Shown here in pieces: positions 17,740 through 26,261 of a DNA stretch of 64,000 bases (its first letter is position 1; every line of letters begins with the position of its first letter). Under the pieces are notes generated by a model, which was not told the DNA's origin, did no database searches, and saw nothing but the letters and a program-made list of their open reading frames with translations. The stretch is from JAVJSU01 sp040219275. GTDB taxonomy: Bacteria > Chloroflexota > Anaerolineae > Aggregatilineales > Phototrophicaceae. The stretch spans positions 1 through 64,000 of the forward strand of contig JAVJSU010000095.1 of the NCBI GenBank assembly GCA_040219275.1. The letters run 5' to 3'. Both the position numbers and the translations under genes were made by a program.

Positions 17740-18588
17740 CTAAAAATACGTTTTGAAGTTATGCTGGCGTTGGAGCACGTAAAAACAGCGTTCGTCCTGC
17801 GTGATGAAATCCACCACAGCATACTGCTCCGCAAGTGCCATCTGTACACTAGATCGTAACGCGAGTTGCCACGCCCGCGCCAATTCTAAATTTTCGCGTT
17901 TGAGCATCGCCAAATGTTGCGGAATTTCGACAAAGCAAAATGGCGCATCTGCGGGCAAAGTTTCCGCTTGAAGGAGCGATCCGTTTGCATCGCGCCGGAG
18001 CAGAAACAGGCTGTCATCAAAATTCTGCGTGGCGAAGGGCAAGGTATCGCCATCCGCAATCGCCACCACACGCGGATCATTCAGCATCCACGCCGCCTTA
18101 AAGCGATCACTTTTCATGCCTTTATTCAGACCGTCCTGCATATCGCCATACACATTTTCGCCGTAGCTGGTGCAAATCGCGCCGAGCCTTCGCAGATTGA
18201 AATTCGCGTTGCCCCGTTGCATCGGGTCGAATGTCCAGCCGATCAGGTCGTAGCCGTTGGCGATTGCCCATCGGCGCTGTTCGAGCTTAAGTTGCACGCC
18301 AATCCCTTGCCCGCGATACACGTCGATTGTGCCGGCGATGTGCGACCACAAATACACCTTGCCGTTTTTATACGCTGGAAAGCCAAAGACAAATCCGACC
18401 ATATCGCCCTCACGCTCCGCGCCGATGATCGATCCCCCGTTGTGGCTGACGGCGTGCATCGTGTGGGGCGAAACCGCGTCCCCGCCTTCCATGTGCCAGA
18501 TTTTCGTCTCTAGCTGGAAGACCTTCTGGAAATCCTCGGTTTCGGTCAGCAGTCTATAGGTAATGGTGGGTGATTCGGATTGTGTCAT
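17740..18588 (-). CDS. GNAT family N-acetyltransferase (COG3375-like)
   Basis: A 282-residue predicted acetyltransferase. Acetyl-CoA-binding features are VGFVFGFP followed by VYLWSHIAGTIDVYRGQGIGVQLKLEQRRWA at about residues 65-110, including the Q/R-x-x-G-x-G/A-like RGQGIG. The DLIGWTFDPMQRGNANFNLRRLGA stretch is typical of the longer COG3375 subgroup. The substrate is unknown. The start is supported by an upstream intergenic region and the family N-terminus. Confidence 0.8.
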   Translation of the reverse strand: MTQSESPTITYRLLTETEDFQKVFQLETKIWHMEGGDAVSPHTMHAVSHNGGSIIGAEREGDMVGFVFGFPAYKNGKVYLWSHIAGTIDVYRGQGIGVQLKLEQRRWAIANGYDLIGWTFDPMQRGNANFNLRRLGAICTSYGENVYGDMQDGLNKGMKSDRFKAAWMLNDPRVVAIADGDTLPFATQNFDDSLFLLRRDANGSLLQAETLPADAPFCFVEIPQHLAMLKRENLELARAWQLALRSSVQMALAEQYAVVDFITQDERCFYVLQRQHNFKTYF

Positions 18589-18700
18589 TTCGATTCGGGT
18601 GTGTGTGATTGGTTAAGGATTGGGTGGAGTGTATATCAAATCAGTAAAAATCTAAAAGATGAATTCAATAGCTTCCTTCAAAGTAGCCATGATAAATATT

Positions 18701-18979
18701 TTATTTCGACACATCCTTACCAAGATCAAGATCATAATAACGCCATTGATCGAGTTCATGCCCCATGATACTGATCCAAAAATAAACGCCAATTACACGC
18801 TTGCCCTGGTCGCGTTTGCGTGTTGAGGTTTTCCATTTCGCAACGGTCAAGCCGGTGGTAGGTGACATATCAAGCAATGGAATGTCTGAAATGATGTCTG
18901 AATTGTCATCAGCTACCCGCAATACATAATAACCCTCATTTTCGGAGTCCGTGAAAATTTCAAGAAGCGTCACCTGCAT
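18701..18979 (-). CDS. Hypothetical protein
   Basis: A 92-residue protein without signal or membrane helix. It begins with a beta-rich segment (MQVTLLEIFTDSENEGYYVLRV), then a basic stretch near KTSTRKRDQGKR. A GGAAGGA ribosome site lies upstream. No family is recognised. It is more A+T-rich than the neighbouring glycosidase gene. Confidence 0.55.
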   Translation of the reverse strand: MQVTLLEIFTDSENEGYYVLRVADDNSDIISDIPLLDMSPTTGLTVAKWKTSTRKRDQGKRVIGVYFWISIMGHELDQWRYYDLDLGKDVSK

Positions 18980-19129
18980 GTTCGATCCTTCCTCTTAATT
19001 TTGCTCAAGCTAAATTGTCTCATATACATTTTTATGTTGAGCGTGCAACTCAATACCCCACGTCACAATCTCGCGTTATACTTATAAGGGACACACACTT
19101 ACTCACTTTACCACAAGGAGCGCCGCGCC

Positions 19130-20560
19130 ATGCAAAGCCTCAGAAATAGAACCCAAACCCTGCCGCCATTTTTCGATGCCGCCGTGATTATCGGACTGAC
19201 CGTGATTTTAACGCTGGTCGTCGTGTTCGCCACGCGCTCAACGGTGGAAGATGCGCCAGAATTTGACTATAGCAAAGTCGGCGTGCATCTCCTTCTGGAT
19301 GACGGGCGCAACAATTGGGATCCCGAACTGTGGGAGTCACACCTCAGTTATGCGGCGCGCATCGTCGGTTCACGGGGCTTCGTCGTGCAGATTATCCGCG
19401 AAGATGATCTCGACGTGGCACGCTGGCAGAACTTCATGGATTTGGCAGACGCGCATGGCTTAACACCGATTATCCGCCTTGCCACCACATGGGACGAGGA
19501 AAACGGCTATTGGTCTGCGCCGGATGACGATTTCGAGGCGAGCGCGGCACAATGGGCGGACTTTTTGAGCGCATTGGATTGGCACAGCGATCAGAAATAT
19601 ATCGCCGTGCTCAATGAACCCAACAACGGGCATGAATGGGGCGGCACACCGGACGCAACCGCCTACGCGCAACTCTTCGCCGCCTATGCCGATGCCTTCC
19701 ACGCGCAAATCGACGGGGCAATCGTGATGAACGCCGCGCTTGATCTCTACGCGCCGGATACCAACGGCGAACCACTGGACGAAGAGGCGGGCATCAGTTT
19801 TGTTTCTGCGCCGCGCTTTATGGAAGAAATGATCGCCGCTGTGCCGGACATTTTCGTTAAAGTCGATGTGTGGAACAGCCACAGCTATCCGGTGGGCTTC
19901 AACGAACCGCCACGTATCCAATCTTTGCATTTTGACGCGGTCAACGGTGCGGAAGCTATCGAATTTGAGGACATCCCCGAACTGACTTACAATCGCGGCA
20001 TCAACGGCTACGAGTGGGAATTATGGATGCTCGATCATCTCGGCGTGACCTCCTTACCGCGTGTCATCATCACGGAAACGGGCTGGCGACATAGCGCGGC
20101 TTCACCGTCTGCGCTGGATGCGGGTGATGATTACCCGAACCCCTATCAAGCGGCGCGCTATTTTGAGCAGTTATTGACCGGACATCCGAGCGGCAATTAT
20201 GACCCGATTCTGGCGGATAATCGCGTGATCGGCGTGATTTTCTTCGCGCTGGATGGTGTGCCGTCTGAATGGGGACATTCTAATTTGCTGATAATGGGCG
20301 CGGATGGCACGGTGATCGGTACGCTACCGACCTTTGATCTGCTGGAACGCCTGCAAGAAGAACACGGTGGCGAGGTGGTAGACATTACAGTGGAAGCTAC
20401 GGCAGAAGTTACTGTTGAGGCAACGGCAGAAGCGACAGCAGAATCAACCGCAGAACCCACGCTAGAAGTGACGGCGGAAATGACGATGGAGGTCACTGCT
20501 GAGGTAACGGTAGAAGTGACAACAGAAGCCACCGCAGAAGCGACAAGCGAGAGCGAATGA
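19130..20560 (+). CDS. Membrane-anchored glycosidase-like protein with Thr/Glu/Ala-rich tail
   Basis: A 476-residue protein with an N-terminal transmembrane segment at about residues 18-39. The body (about 50-415) looks like a TIM-barrel glycoside hydrolase of the GH5/GH39 clan: a NEPNN motif (IAVLNEPNNGHEW) near 165 supplies the acid/base Glu, and ITETGWRHS near 315 supplies a nucleophile-type Glu. Residues about 420-476 are a low-complexity series of TAE, VTVEAT and TAEPT units, as seen in surface proteins of Anaerolineae. The gene overlaps the next by 4 bases (ATGA). Confidence 0.75.
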   Translation: MQSLRNRTQTLPPFFDAAVIIGLTVILTLVVVFATRSTVEDAPEFDYSKVGVHLLLDDGRNNWDPELWESHLSYAARIVGSRGFVVQIIREDDLDVARWQNFMDLADAHGLTPIIRLATTWDEENGYWSAPDDDFEASAAQWADFLSALDWHSDQKYIAVLNEPNNGHEWGGTPDATAYAQLFAAYADAFHAQIDGAIVMNAALDLYAPDTNGEPLDEEAGISFVSAPRFMEEMIAAVPDIFVKVDVWNSHSYPVGFNEPPRIQSLHFDAVNGAEAIEFEDIPELTYNRGINGYEWELWMLDHLGVTSLPRVIITETGWRHSAASPSALDAGDDYPNPYQAARYFEQLLTGHPSGNYDPILADNRVIGVIFFALDGVPSEWGHSNLLIMGADGTVIGTLPTFDLLERLQEEHGGEVVDITVEATAEVTVEATAEATAESTAEPTLEVTAEMTMEVTAEVTVEVTTEATAEATSESE

Positions 20561-21396
20561 CCGATTTTTCAGCCATCGGGGAAGACCCGGCACAGACGGA
20601 TGCCGACTTCCCCGCTACATATTTAGGCGTAGCATTTGACAGTCACGGCGCGCAATTGGTCGGCGTGGCGTATCTGGCGGCGGGCGCGGGACCGCATCCG
20701 ACGGCGCTACTATTGCACGGCTTTCCGGGGCATGAGCAAAATCGTGATCTCGCCCAAACCATCCGACGGGCGGGTTGGAATGTGATCCTGTTTCATTATC
20801 GTGGCGCGTGGGGGAGCGGTGGCGATTATCGCTTTCTGCACGTCATCGAAGACGTGAAATCGGCAATCGCCCACTTCAAAACGCCGGAAGTCGCACAGAA
20901 ATTTCGGGTCGATCCACAGAAAATTGTGCTCATCGGGCATAGTCTGGGCGGATGGTCGGCGCTAATTAACGCGATTGACGGGGCGGTTGATGCCGTCGCC
21001 TCGATTGCCGCGCCCAACCTCGGCACATGGGGCGAAACGCTCGCGGATTCCCCGCCACAGATGCACGAACCGACGCTGGCATTTTTCCGTGAGAGCTTGC
21101 CCCCGCTCGCTGGAGTCACGGCGGAAGATTTACGCGATGAATTGCTGGAACATTACGAGGCGTGGGATTTTATGGCGCGGGTGAACGGACTAAAAGATCG
21201 CCATGTGTTGCTGGTCGCGGGTGCGCTGGATGATGGGGTGCCGCCGGAGATGCACCACACGCCGATGGTCGCCCTGCTGGAAGGCATCAACGCGCCCCAT
21301 CTGACGCACACAATCATCGACCACGCCGACCACGCCTTTTCAGATCGCCGCGTCGCGCTGGCAAAAACCGTGCTGGCTTGGCTGGGGACGCTGTAA
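20557..21396 (+). CDS. Alpha/beta hydrolase (dienelactone hydrolase/peptidase S9-like)
   Basis: A 279-residue hydrolase. LLLHGFPGHEQNRDLAQTIR gives the oxyanion region, IGHSLGGWSAL near residue 130 carries the nucleophile Ser, GALDDGVPPE near 225 the acid and DHADHAF near 258 the His. It starts inside the stop of the glycosidase gene (ATGA overlap), so translation is coupled. Its last roughly 70 bases are repeated at 21856-21925 after the small gene at 21409. Confidence 0.85.
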   Translation: MTDFSAIGEDPAQTDADFPATYLGVAFDSHGAQLVGVAYLAAGAGPHPTALLLHGFPGHEQNRDLAQTIRRAGWNVILFHYRGAWGSGGDYRFLHVIEDVKSAIAHFKTPEVAQKFRVDPQKIVLIGHSLGGWSALINAIDGAVDAVASIAAPNLGTWGETLADSPPQMHEPTLAFFRESLPPLAGVTAEDLRDELLEHYEAWDFMARVNGLKDRHVLLVAGALDDGVPPEMHHTPMVALLEGINAPHLTHTIIDHADHAFSDRRVALAKTVLAWLGTL

Positions 21397-21408
21397 CTGG
21401 AGATCATT

Positions 21409-21837
21409 GTGACGCAAGCAGAAAAGATAAGTCTCGATATTCTGGATGCAACTGGTGAAAAGTTTCCCGCTGAAATCTTGCTGTGGGAGGGGGATCCACA
21501 ACATGAAGATCAGGTGAAGTTAATACTGAGGTTTGCTGATCGGCAACTGGAACAGACAGATAATAACTTTTTTCATGCGTTAGTCGCTATCAGGCAAGAG
21601 CTAGAGCGAGACAATCTTTTGCTGAATTGTTATGGTGCAAGCAAAACGGTGTATCCATCGCCTATGGCACTTAATATGGGAACCGGAGAAATGGCGTATA
21701 AACTCACAATAGGCAAAAAGGCACGACAAGAAGATTTAGTCTCAATATTTGATGTTGGATCAGATGTTGTGCCTGCAACGGTCAACCAGCAAAAGAACTT
21801 CTATGATGACTGGCTAAAAAGCCTTAGCAAAGCATGA
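21409..21837 (+). CDS. Uncharacterised protein in repeat-flanked insertion
   Basis: A 142-residue soluble protein with YPSPMALNMGTGEMAYKL in the middle and a C-terminal VPATVNQQKNFYDDWLKSL. The start used is GTG at 21409, after GGAGATC at a suitable distance. I recall similar proteins of unknown function in many bacteria, sometimes near polymorphic toxin systems, but cannot name the family. It sits 12 bases after the hydrolase stop and 18 bases before a second copy of that hydrolase's 3' end, so it looks like a one-gene insertion. Confidence 0.6.
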   Translation: MTQAEKISLDILDATGEKFPAEILLWEGDPQHEDQVKLILRFADRQLEQTDNNFFHALVAIRQELERDNLLLNCYGASKTVYPSPMALNMGTGEMAYKLTIGKKARQEDLVSIFDVGSDVVPATVNQQKNFYDDWLKSLSKA

Positions 21838-21855
21838 TTTGTCAGTCGCTAACAC

Positions 21856-21925
21856 CGCCCACGCCTTCTCTGATCGCCGCATCGCGCTGGCAAAAACCGT
21901 GCTGGCTTGGCTGGGGACGGTTTAA
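21856..21925 (+). pseudogene. Duplicated 3' end of the alpha/beta hydrolase gene
   Basis: About 70 bases matching 21327-21396 with a few substitutions, in the same orientation, ending at the equivalent stop codon. It has no start and cannot be functional. Together with the original end it brackets the gene at 21409. Confidence 0.88.
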
Positions 21926-21997
21926 TGGTGTTAGCTCTGGTATCACTAGCGAGGTTTATTCATAATCTCAACGTCATTATTTGTTGAATGTATTCCA

Positions 21998-22134
21998 CAT
22001 TGGGCTAAAACCCCAATGCTACGATCATGTTAGAAACCCCACTGAAGTGGGCTATTTTCACAACTGTAAGGGAAAAATAGCCTGCTTCAGCAGGGTTTTA
22101 CACCCGTCTAGCCAATGGGTTTTAGCCATGGGCG
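21998..22134. repeat. Multi-hairpin dispersed repeat, copy 2
   Basis: Three hairpins in series: CATTGGGCTAAAACCCCAATG, the ACCCCACTGAAGTGGG/CCTGCTTCAGCAGGGT pair with AAATAG arms facing each other, and GCCAATGGGTTTTAGCCATGGGC. It lies in a 1-kb gene-poor stretch (21838-22738) made up only of repeats and gene fragments. Confidence 0.8.
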
Positions 22135-22213
22135 ATAACAATAAAAAATCGACCACAAAAACCCTATCCCCAAAAGCCCGCGTTACGCACTTCATCTTTT
22201 CACTCATTGCTCA

Positions 22214-22465
22214 TTGCTCAGCACTCAGTACTAAAAACTGAGTCCTTTTGGCGGAGCCTTTGGCTCACCTCGACGCGCATATCTGTGCTACCCTTAATCA
22301 CAGGAGCAACCATACACTGCACAATCCCTACCGTTTTAATGGCAAAACGCTGGCATTGTGGCAGTCACCGCCATGCAAACTGCCAACCAAAAATGCGCCC
22401 TTTTCCCCTCAAAACGTGTGAAAATGCCATAAGTTGGCAGAGAAAAAATTCCTAACACTGCCAAC
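22214..22465. repeat. Dispersed intergenic repeat family C, copy B (reverse)
   Basis: Reverse complement of this stretch aligns with 7796-8051 over its full length with scattered substitutions. The part containing GCATGGCGGTGACTGCCAC on the reverse strand also matches 30914-31030. Confidence 0.75.
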
Positions 22466-22620
22466 AAACTTATCACTGACGACGGCAACCTGATATCTAA
22501 CGGCTACAATCTCGATGGTGATGGGACGTGCAACCTCACACAATCGACAGACATCCCCAACGGCTCACGCTTGGTGGCGGGTGCATTCGCTAATGGGGGA
22601 AACATACGGCTAAATAACAT
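22463..22620 (+). pseudogene. Fragment of a secreted beta-helix (choice-of-anchor Q type) protein
   Basis: The frame reads NGYNLDGDGTCNLTQSTDIP and continues with a Gly/Asn-rich stretch. This matches the C-terminal GxNLDSDxSCGLTxxxDL pattern of choice-of-anchor Q proteins, which are common secreted parallel beta-helix proteins. There is no start codon or upstream repeat region; family C repeat sequence abuts it directly, so it is a remnant. Confidence 0.55.
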
Positions 22621-22625
22621 AAACA

Positions 22626-22657
22626 AAAGCGACACGCGGAAATTCTGGTGTCGCTTT
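22626..22657 (+). terminator. Hairpin terminator-like structure
   Basis: AAAGCGACAC at 22626-22635 pairs perfectly with GTGTCGCTTT at 22648-22657 around a 12-base loop. A short T-run ends the stem. It follows the beta-helix protein remnant and was probably its terminator. Confidence 0.55.
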
Positions 22658-22678
22658 GGTTATCATATGGTTGGAATT

Positions 22679-22732
22679 ATCAAGGCTACGACTTCACCGA
22701 CGACGCACCAAGTTATCTGTGAGGGTTGGTTG
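22679..22732 (+). pseudogene. Third copy of the GH20 gene 3' end
   Basis: About 52 of 54 bases match the last codons, stop and following bases of the GH20 gene (8841-8893 reversed), including the frame for YDFTDDAPSYL and the stop. It is 12 kb from the parent gene and in the opposite orientation. No other part of the gene is present. Confidence 0.8.
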
Positions 22733-22738
22733 GCGAAC

Positions 22739-22891
22739 TCATTCTTCTGAGGGGCGTTGATTGCACGCATAACGAATACGTTCTTTCAATTTTTTGATTC
22801 CATCCTCAGAAAAATCAAACGGCTCCCCTTCAGAAGTCGGCTTGTTTGGTTTTCTCTCTGGTAAACTTGCGCCTTTCTGCTTAATTAATCG
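22739..22891 (-). pseudogene. 3' fragment of an unknown gene
   Basis: A 50-codon open frame without a start ends at a TGA at 22739. The product is highly charged and includes EGEPFDFSEDGIKKLKERIR, followed by a single Cys. It overlaps the last codon region of the gene at 22885 in another frame. The coding-like composition and the lack of a start suggest the tail of a lost gene, possibly a nuclease or toxin domain, but no family can be assigned. Confidence 0.35.
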
Positions 22892-23616
22892 CTAATTTCT
22901 ACTTCATGACTCGTGCGGTATAAATCACCATCCTGGTTTTGGAATGCTACACTGTAATTACCTGACCGTATAAATTCAACTGAATCAAGATAAGAAATAC
23001 ACCTTTTACCCTCGCCATCAAACACAAATTCAAGCTCACCTTCCGTTGTAATTGCTCCATCATCGTCTTGCCAAATAACGGTTACAGTTTCGTCATCAAA
23101 ATTGGCGTACTCTACATAAGCGAACAGATAAGTAATATCTTCAAACGATACGCCCTCATTAAGAAGTATTGATTCATCACGTGTACAATTTGAACCAAAG
23201 CGGATTGGGAAGATATACGCCTCATCCGTAATTTCAAAATTTGCTTCAGTAATTACCTCTTCATTATAAATAATTTCGACAGTCCATTCGCCAACTGCTA
23301 AACCATTAGCCCAATAGGTATAGATGCGAAAATCATCATCATTCACCCGGTCATTCGTATAAGTTAAGCTATCGAGTTCATCGCCCTCAAATAGCCAAAC
23401 AATATCGAACGCATCGCCTTCCGGTAGCCCATCAACATAAATAACTGCATAGACGATTTCAAGGGTGTTAGGAAAAACAGTATCAGCCTGGAAGGGCAAA
23501 AGTCCAAGAAGGGTTATATCTTGTGCAAAGGTAACTTCAATCTCTACATCCTGTGCTTGTAACGGTAATGCGAATATCCAAACAATTACAAATAAAAACA
23601 GAATACGTACTTTCAC
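22885..23616 (-). CDS. Secreted protein, unknown
   Basis: A 243-residue protein with a clear signal peptide ending after LPLQAQD (about residue 22). It starts at GTG with AGGAG 8-12 bases upstream. The mature part is acidic and looks like two beta-sandwich (Ig-like) modules at about 30-130 and 135-243, with two cysteines in the second. No family is recognised. It is A+T-rich and stands between gene fragments and the eCIS accessory genes. Confidence 0.6.
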   Translation of the reverse strand: MKVRILFLFVIVWIFALPLQAQDVEIEVTFAQDITLLGLLPFQADTVFPNTLEIVYAVIYVDGLPEGDAFDIVWLFEGDELDSLTYTNDRVNDDDFRIYTYWANGLAVGEWTVEIIYNEEVITEANFEITDEAYIFPIRFGSNCTRDESILLNEGVSFEDITYLFAYVEYANFDDETVTVIWQDDDGAITTEGELEFVFDGEGKRCISYLDSVEFIRSGNYSVAFQNQDGDLYRTSHEVEISD

Positions 23617-23823
23617 GATGGGCTTCTCCTGAAGTAAAGTTAAGTGTTTTAATTATAACTACTTCAGCTAAAATTATATAAAAGTCTCTATACTTCGATG
23701 AGTCTAAATTATCTATCGAGCATATTTCTTGATAGCTTGACATGATCTACTCCTAAAAAATAGCGACCTAAAAATTTTCCGTTTTTGCATTGCTACTCTA
23801 ATGTATTCGAATTCACAGGCAAC

Positions 23824-23850
23824 AAAAAAGCGACATCGCATCGTGTCGCT
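23824..23850 (-). terminator. Rho-independent terminator
   Basis: On the minus strand AGCGACA and TGTCGCT form a 7-base stem with an 8-base loop followed directly by TTTTTTG. It lies 30 bases after the stop of the minus-strand gene at 23881 and is well placed to end the 26147-to-23881 transcript. Confidence 0.75.
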
Positions 23851-23880
23851 CTGATCATTTCATGAATTCACATCATCCGC

Positions 23881-24669
23881 TCACGGGCGCATCTTCAGCA
23901 GGTCGGGCATTTCTTTCTGGACATCTTTTTTCGTTTCTTCACCGTGAGTCACATCCGGCAATTGGGGGAAGAGCACGTTGTTCAGCGCCTGCATGAGCAT
24001 CTCTTGCTCGCGCTTGCGTTCCTCCGGTGTCATCAGCATCTGGCGGAATTGCTCGTTCGATTTTCTCAAGGCGATGATCTCTTCTTCGAGTTTTTGTTTC
24101 GCCTTCTCTTTGCGTTCCTTTTCTGCCGCCGCTTTGCCCGGTGTATAAACGAACGTCAGCATCACTTTTTCCGGCATGAGGGGTGACCCGTCGCTCTCAT
24201 ACTCTATTTTGAGTTCTAGGTCTTTAAGCGATTTATCCACTTTTTCCAGCGGAATGGGAATTTCACTAATCGGCAAGGGCGAGTCATTCACGTGCAACGC
24301 GGCAATCAGCACAGCCAACGCCGTCCCACCGATCAACCCGCCGTGTAATGTGGAGATAAATGCCCCGCCTTCTTCTTTGGCTTTTTCGATGATCGCCTTG
24401 GCAGTATCGGTTTCTTTGATCGCCTCCGCTAGCTTTTCGCCCGCTTCTTTGTATTCCGCCGCGTCTTTTTTAGTCTCTGTAGATTGGGGTTCTTCACGCT
24501 GTAGTGTGTGGTCATCGGAGAGCAAGCGTTGCACGCCTTGATTACCGAGCAGACGATGCAAATTGGCGACGTTCGCGGGTGTTTTCACCGCCTGTTCCGC
24601 CAGAGTCGATTTCTTCTTCTGTTTCGCGCTCGGTTTTTTCTTCTGGATGCGCGTTTGTGCTGTTCCCAT
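23881..24669 (-). CDS. eCIS-associated protein with N-terminal GNQ motif (possible cargo or tip protein)
   Basis: A 262-residue protein. Residues 1-20 are strongly basic (KKKPSAKQKKK). Residues 37-50 (LHRLLGNQGVQRLL) match a motif in the DUF4157 protein at 25335 (LQRMVGNQTLQRML). A hydrophobic Gly-rich segment is at about 105-125, and the C-terminal third is a Lys/Glu-rich coiled coil at about 180-235. In eCIS loci this N-terminal motif is common on DUF4157 proteins and putative effectors, so it may mark loading into the particle (inference). The gene is co-directional with the PAAR-like and DUF4157 genes and followed by a terminator. Confidence 0.6.
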   Translation of the reverse strand: MGTAQTRIQKKKPSAKQKKKSTLAEQAVKTPANVANLHRLLGNQGVQRLLSDDHTLQREEPQSTETKKDAAEYKEAGEKLAEAIKETDTAKAIIEKAKEEGGAFISTLHGGLIGGTALAVLIAALHVNDSPLPISEIPIPLEKVDKSLKDLELKIEYESDGSPLMPEKVMLTFVYTPGKAAAEKERKEKAKQKLEEEIIALRKSNEQFRQMLMTPEERKREQEMLMQALNNVLFPQLPDVTHGEETKKDVQKEMPDLLKMRP

Positions 24670-24705
24670 GAGCGAATCCTCCCGCTACACTGGTTAACGA
24701 AACGA

Positions 24706-25098
24706 TCAGGTGATTTGTGTCGTCATCTGACCGGGATTTGAAATAGTAATCACGCCTCCCCATTGGCAATTGCACGTACATCCGCTGTGCAGGGCAGGCA
24801 TATTATTCACCATCACACTCGACGATCCGGGTGTCCACGGCGCAACCGTCACAGGCACGCACGGCATCGGAGTGAGCACGCCCAATGCGGCGGTGGTGGC
24901 GGCGGCAACAACGGGATTGGATGGCGTGGTACACATGCCGAAGGTCGGAATATTCATAATCGGCTTATGATCCATAATGGTGGCGGCGGGTAAATTGCTA
25001 ATCATCACCGGACTGCCCATCGGCACTACGACCAGCGAAGCCGGCGCAACACCAAATGAACATTGCATCATCGCGCCCATCACAACTGCGGGTGGCAT
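24706..25098 (-). CDS. PAAR-like spike-tip protein (DUF4280)
   Basis: A 130-residue protein of the DUF4280/PAAR-like family. MGAMMQCSFGVAPASLVVVP at the start, the IMDHKPIMNI stretch, PMPCVPVTVAPW and the C-terminal CTCNCQWGGVITISNPGQ are all typical. Such proteins cap the VgrG-like spike of contractile injection systems, here presumably the spike at 56573. It lies about 22 kb away from the structural operon on the opposite strand, between the GNQ-motif protein and the DUF4157 protein. Confidence 0.87.
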   Translation of the reverse strand: MPPAVVMGAMMQCSFGVAPASLVVVPMGSPVMISNLPAATIMDHKPIMNIPTFGMCTTPSNPVVAAATTAALGVLTPMPCVPVTVAPWTPGSSSVMVNNMPALHSGCTCNCQWGGVITISNPGQMTTQIT

Positions 25099-25140
25099 AC
25101 GATTTTCCCTCTCTAGTGTTTTAACCTGAATTCTGGATCA

Positions 25141-25279
25141 CATGGGGCTAAAACCCCCATGCTAAATTATTGTGTAAAACCCTGCTGAAGCAGGCTCATT
25201 TAGGCGAACATTTGCGTAGACAAGCCACCTTTAGGTGGGTTTTACACATGGGTAGCCAATGGGTTTTAGCCATTGGCGG
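25141..25279. repeat. Multi-hairpin dispersed repeat, copy 3
   Basis: Hairpins CATGGGGCTAAAACCCCCATG, ACCCTGCTGAAGCAGGCT facing AGCCACCTTTAGGTGGGTTTT, and GCCAATGGGTTTTAGCCATTGGC. Compared with copies 1 and 2 the order of the second stem's GCAGG and CCACC arms is swapped, while pairing is maintained. Confidence 0.8.
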
Positions 25280-25334
25280 CGTATCAGCGCACAATGTTTG
25301 TATTTCACAATCACAATTATGCGTAAATAAGCCT

Positions 25335-26147
25335 CTAAGTTTCATCCTCGGATTTGCGCTGTGCCTCACTGCCGCCTTGCTGAACGACATGCGTCAATTC
25401 ATGTGCCAGTAGCTCGCGTCCGGCGCTACTATCCGGGCTATATTCGCCATCACGGAAGAAAATATCATTGCCTGTCGTAAACGCCCGCGCCTGCACTGCT
25501 TCGTTAAGTTGGTGCGCGTCATTGCCCGTATGGATGTTCACGCCGCTAAAATCCTGACCGAAACGCGGTTCAAGGAATTCGCGTGTAGACTCCGGCAATG
25601 CCTGTCCGCCGCCTTTCATACTGCTGATTTTGCCCTCAACATCTTCGGTAACTTCCGGCACGCCAGCAGATTTGCCCTGCAACATCTCCTCTTCTTCCGG
25701 CATTTCACGTTGGAGAGTATCAATAGGCTTGGCTTGAAGCTCTTCTTCTTCAAGACCTTCGCGCTGAAGTAATTTGCCTTGTAGCATCTCTTCTTCTTCG
25801 AGACCTTCACGTTGCAAGGCGCTGATAGGCTTGGCTTGAAGCAGTTCCTCTTCTTCCGGCATTTCACGCTGAACCGACGCATCCGGCATGGTCATCACCT
25901 GTTGCGCGACTGAATCCGCTTCCTGCTCATATTGGTCGTCCGGTTCACCGACGGTCATTTTCGCCTGTAACACATTTCCGCCGAGGTTAACCGCGCCTTC
26001 CGCGAGCATCCGTTGTAACGTTTGATTACCGACCATGCGTTGGAGTTGGCGTAAATCTGCCTGAGGGGTAGGAGTGTGATCGGGCGCGTTTGGCGTAGCA
26101 GTACGCTTATTGATTGGCTTCGCTTCTTTATCAGCACGCTGTCCCAT
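25335..26147 (-). CDS. DUF4157 protein, eCIS-associated, with HELTH metalloprotease-like motif
   Basis: A 270-residue protein. Residues 35-48 (LQRMVGNQTLQRML) are the N-terminal motif shared with 23881. Residues about 92-160 are a linker with repeats of LQRE(G/M)-(L/P)EEEE-(M/L)LQ(A/G)K. Residues about 185-260 are the DUF4157 domain (FLEPRFGQDFSGVNIHTG) ending in HELTHVVQQ, with His249-Glu250 and His253 as a zincin-type site. DUF4157 is a hallmark companion of eCIS clusters; whether it acts as protease, cargo or scaffold is unsettled. It heads a likely three-gene minus-strand operon. Confidence 0.88.
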   Translation of the reverse strand: MGQRADKEAKPINKRTATPNAPDHTPTPQADLRQLQRMVGNQTLQRMLAEGAVNLGGNVLQAKMTVGEPDDQYEQEADSVAQQVMTMPDASVQREMPEEEELLQAKPISALQREGLEEEEMLQGKLLQREGLEEEELQAKPIDTLQREMPEEEEMLQGKSAGVPEVTEDVEGKISSMKGGGQALPESTREFLEPRFGQDFSGVNIHTGNDAHQLNEAVQARAFTTGNDIFFRDGEYSPDSSAGRELLAHELTHVVQQGGSEAQRKSEDET

Positions 26148-26261
26148 AATGGCGCTCCTCGTAACTCATAATATTCCCCTTAATCATATCACGTTCTGAA
26201 ATATGTCAACTGTTTGGGTTTTGTTTGGACGTGTATTTCAGATTATTGGCAGTTTCCCTCT

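Noticed and set aside
25680..25890. Antisense open frames over the DUF4157 linker repeats
   Set aside because: They mirror the Glu-rich repeat codons of the minus-strand gene and have no start context or homology.
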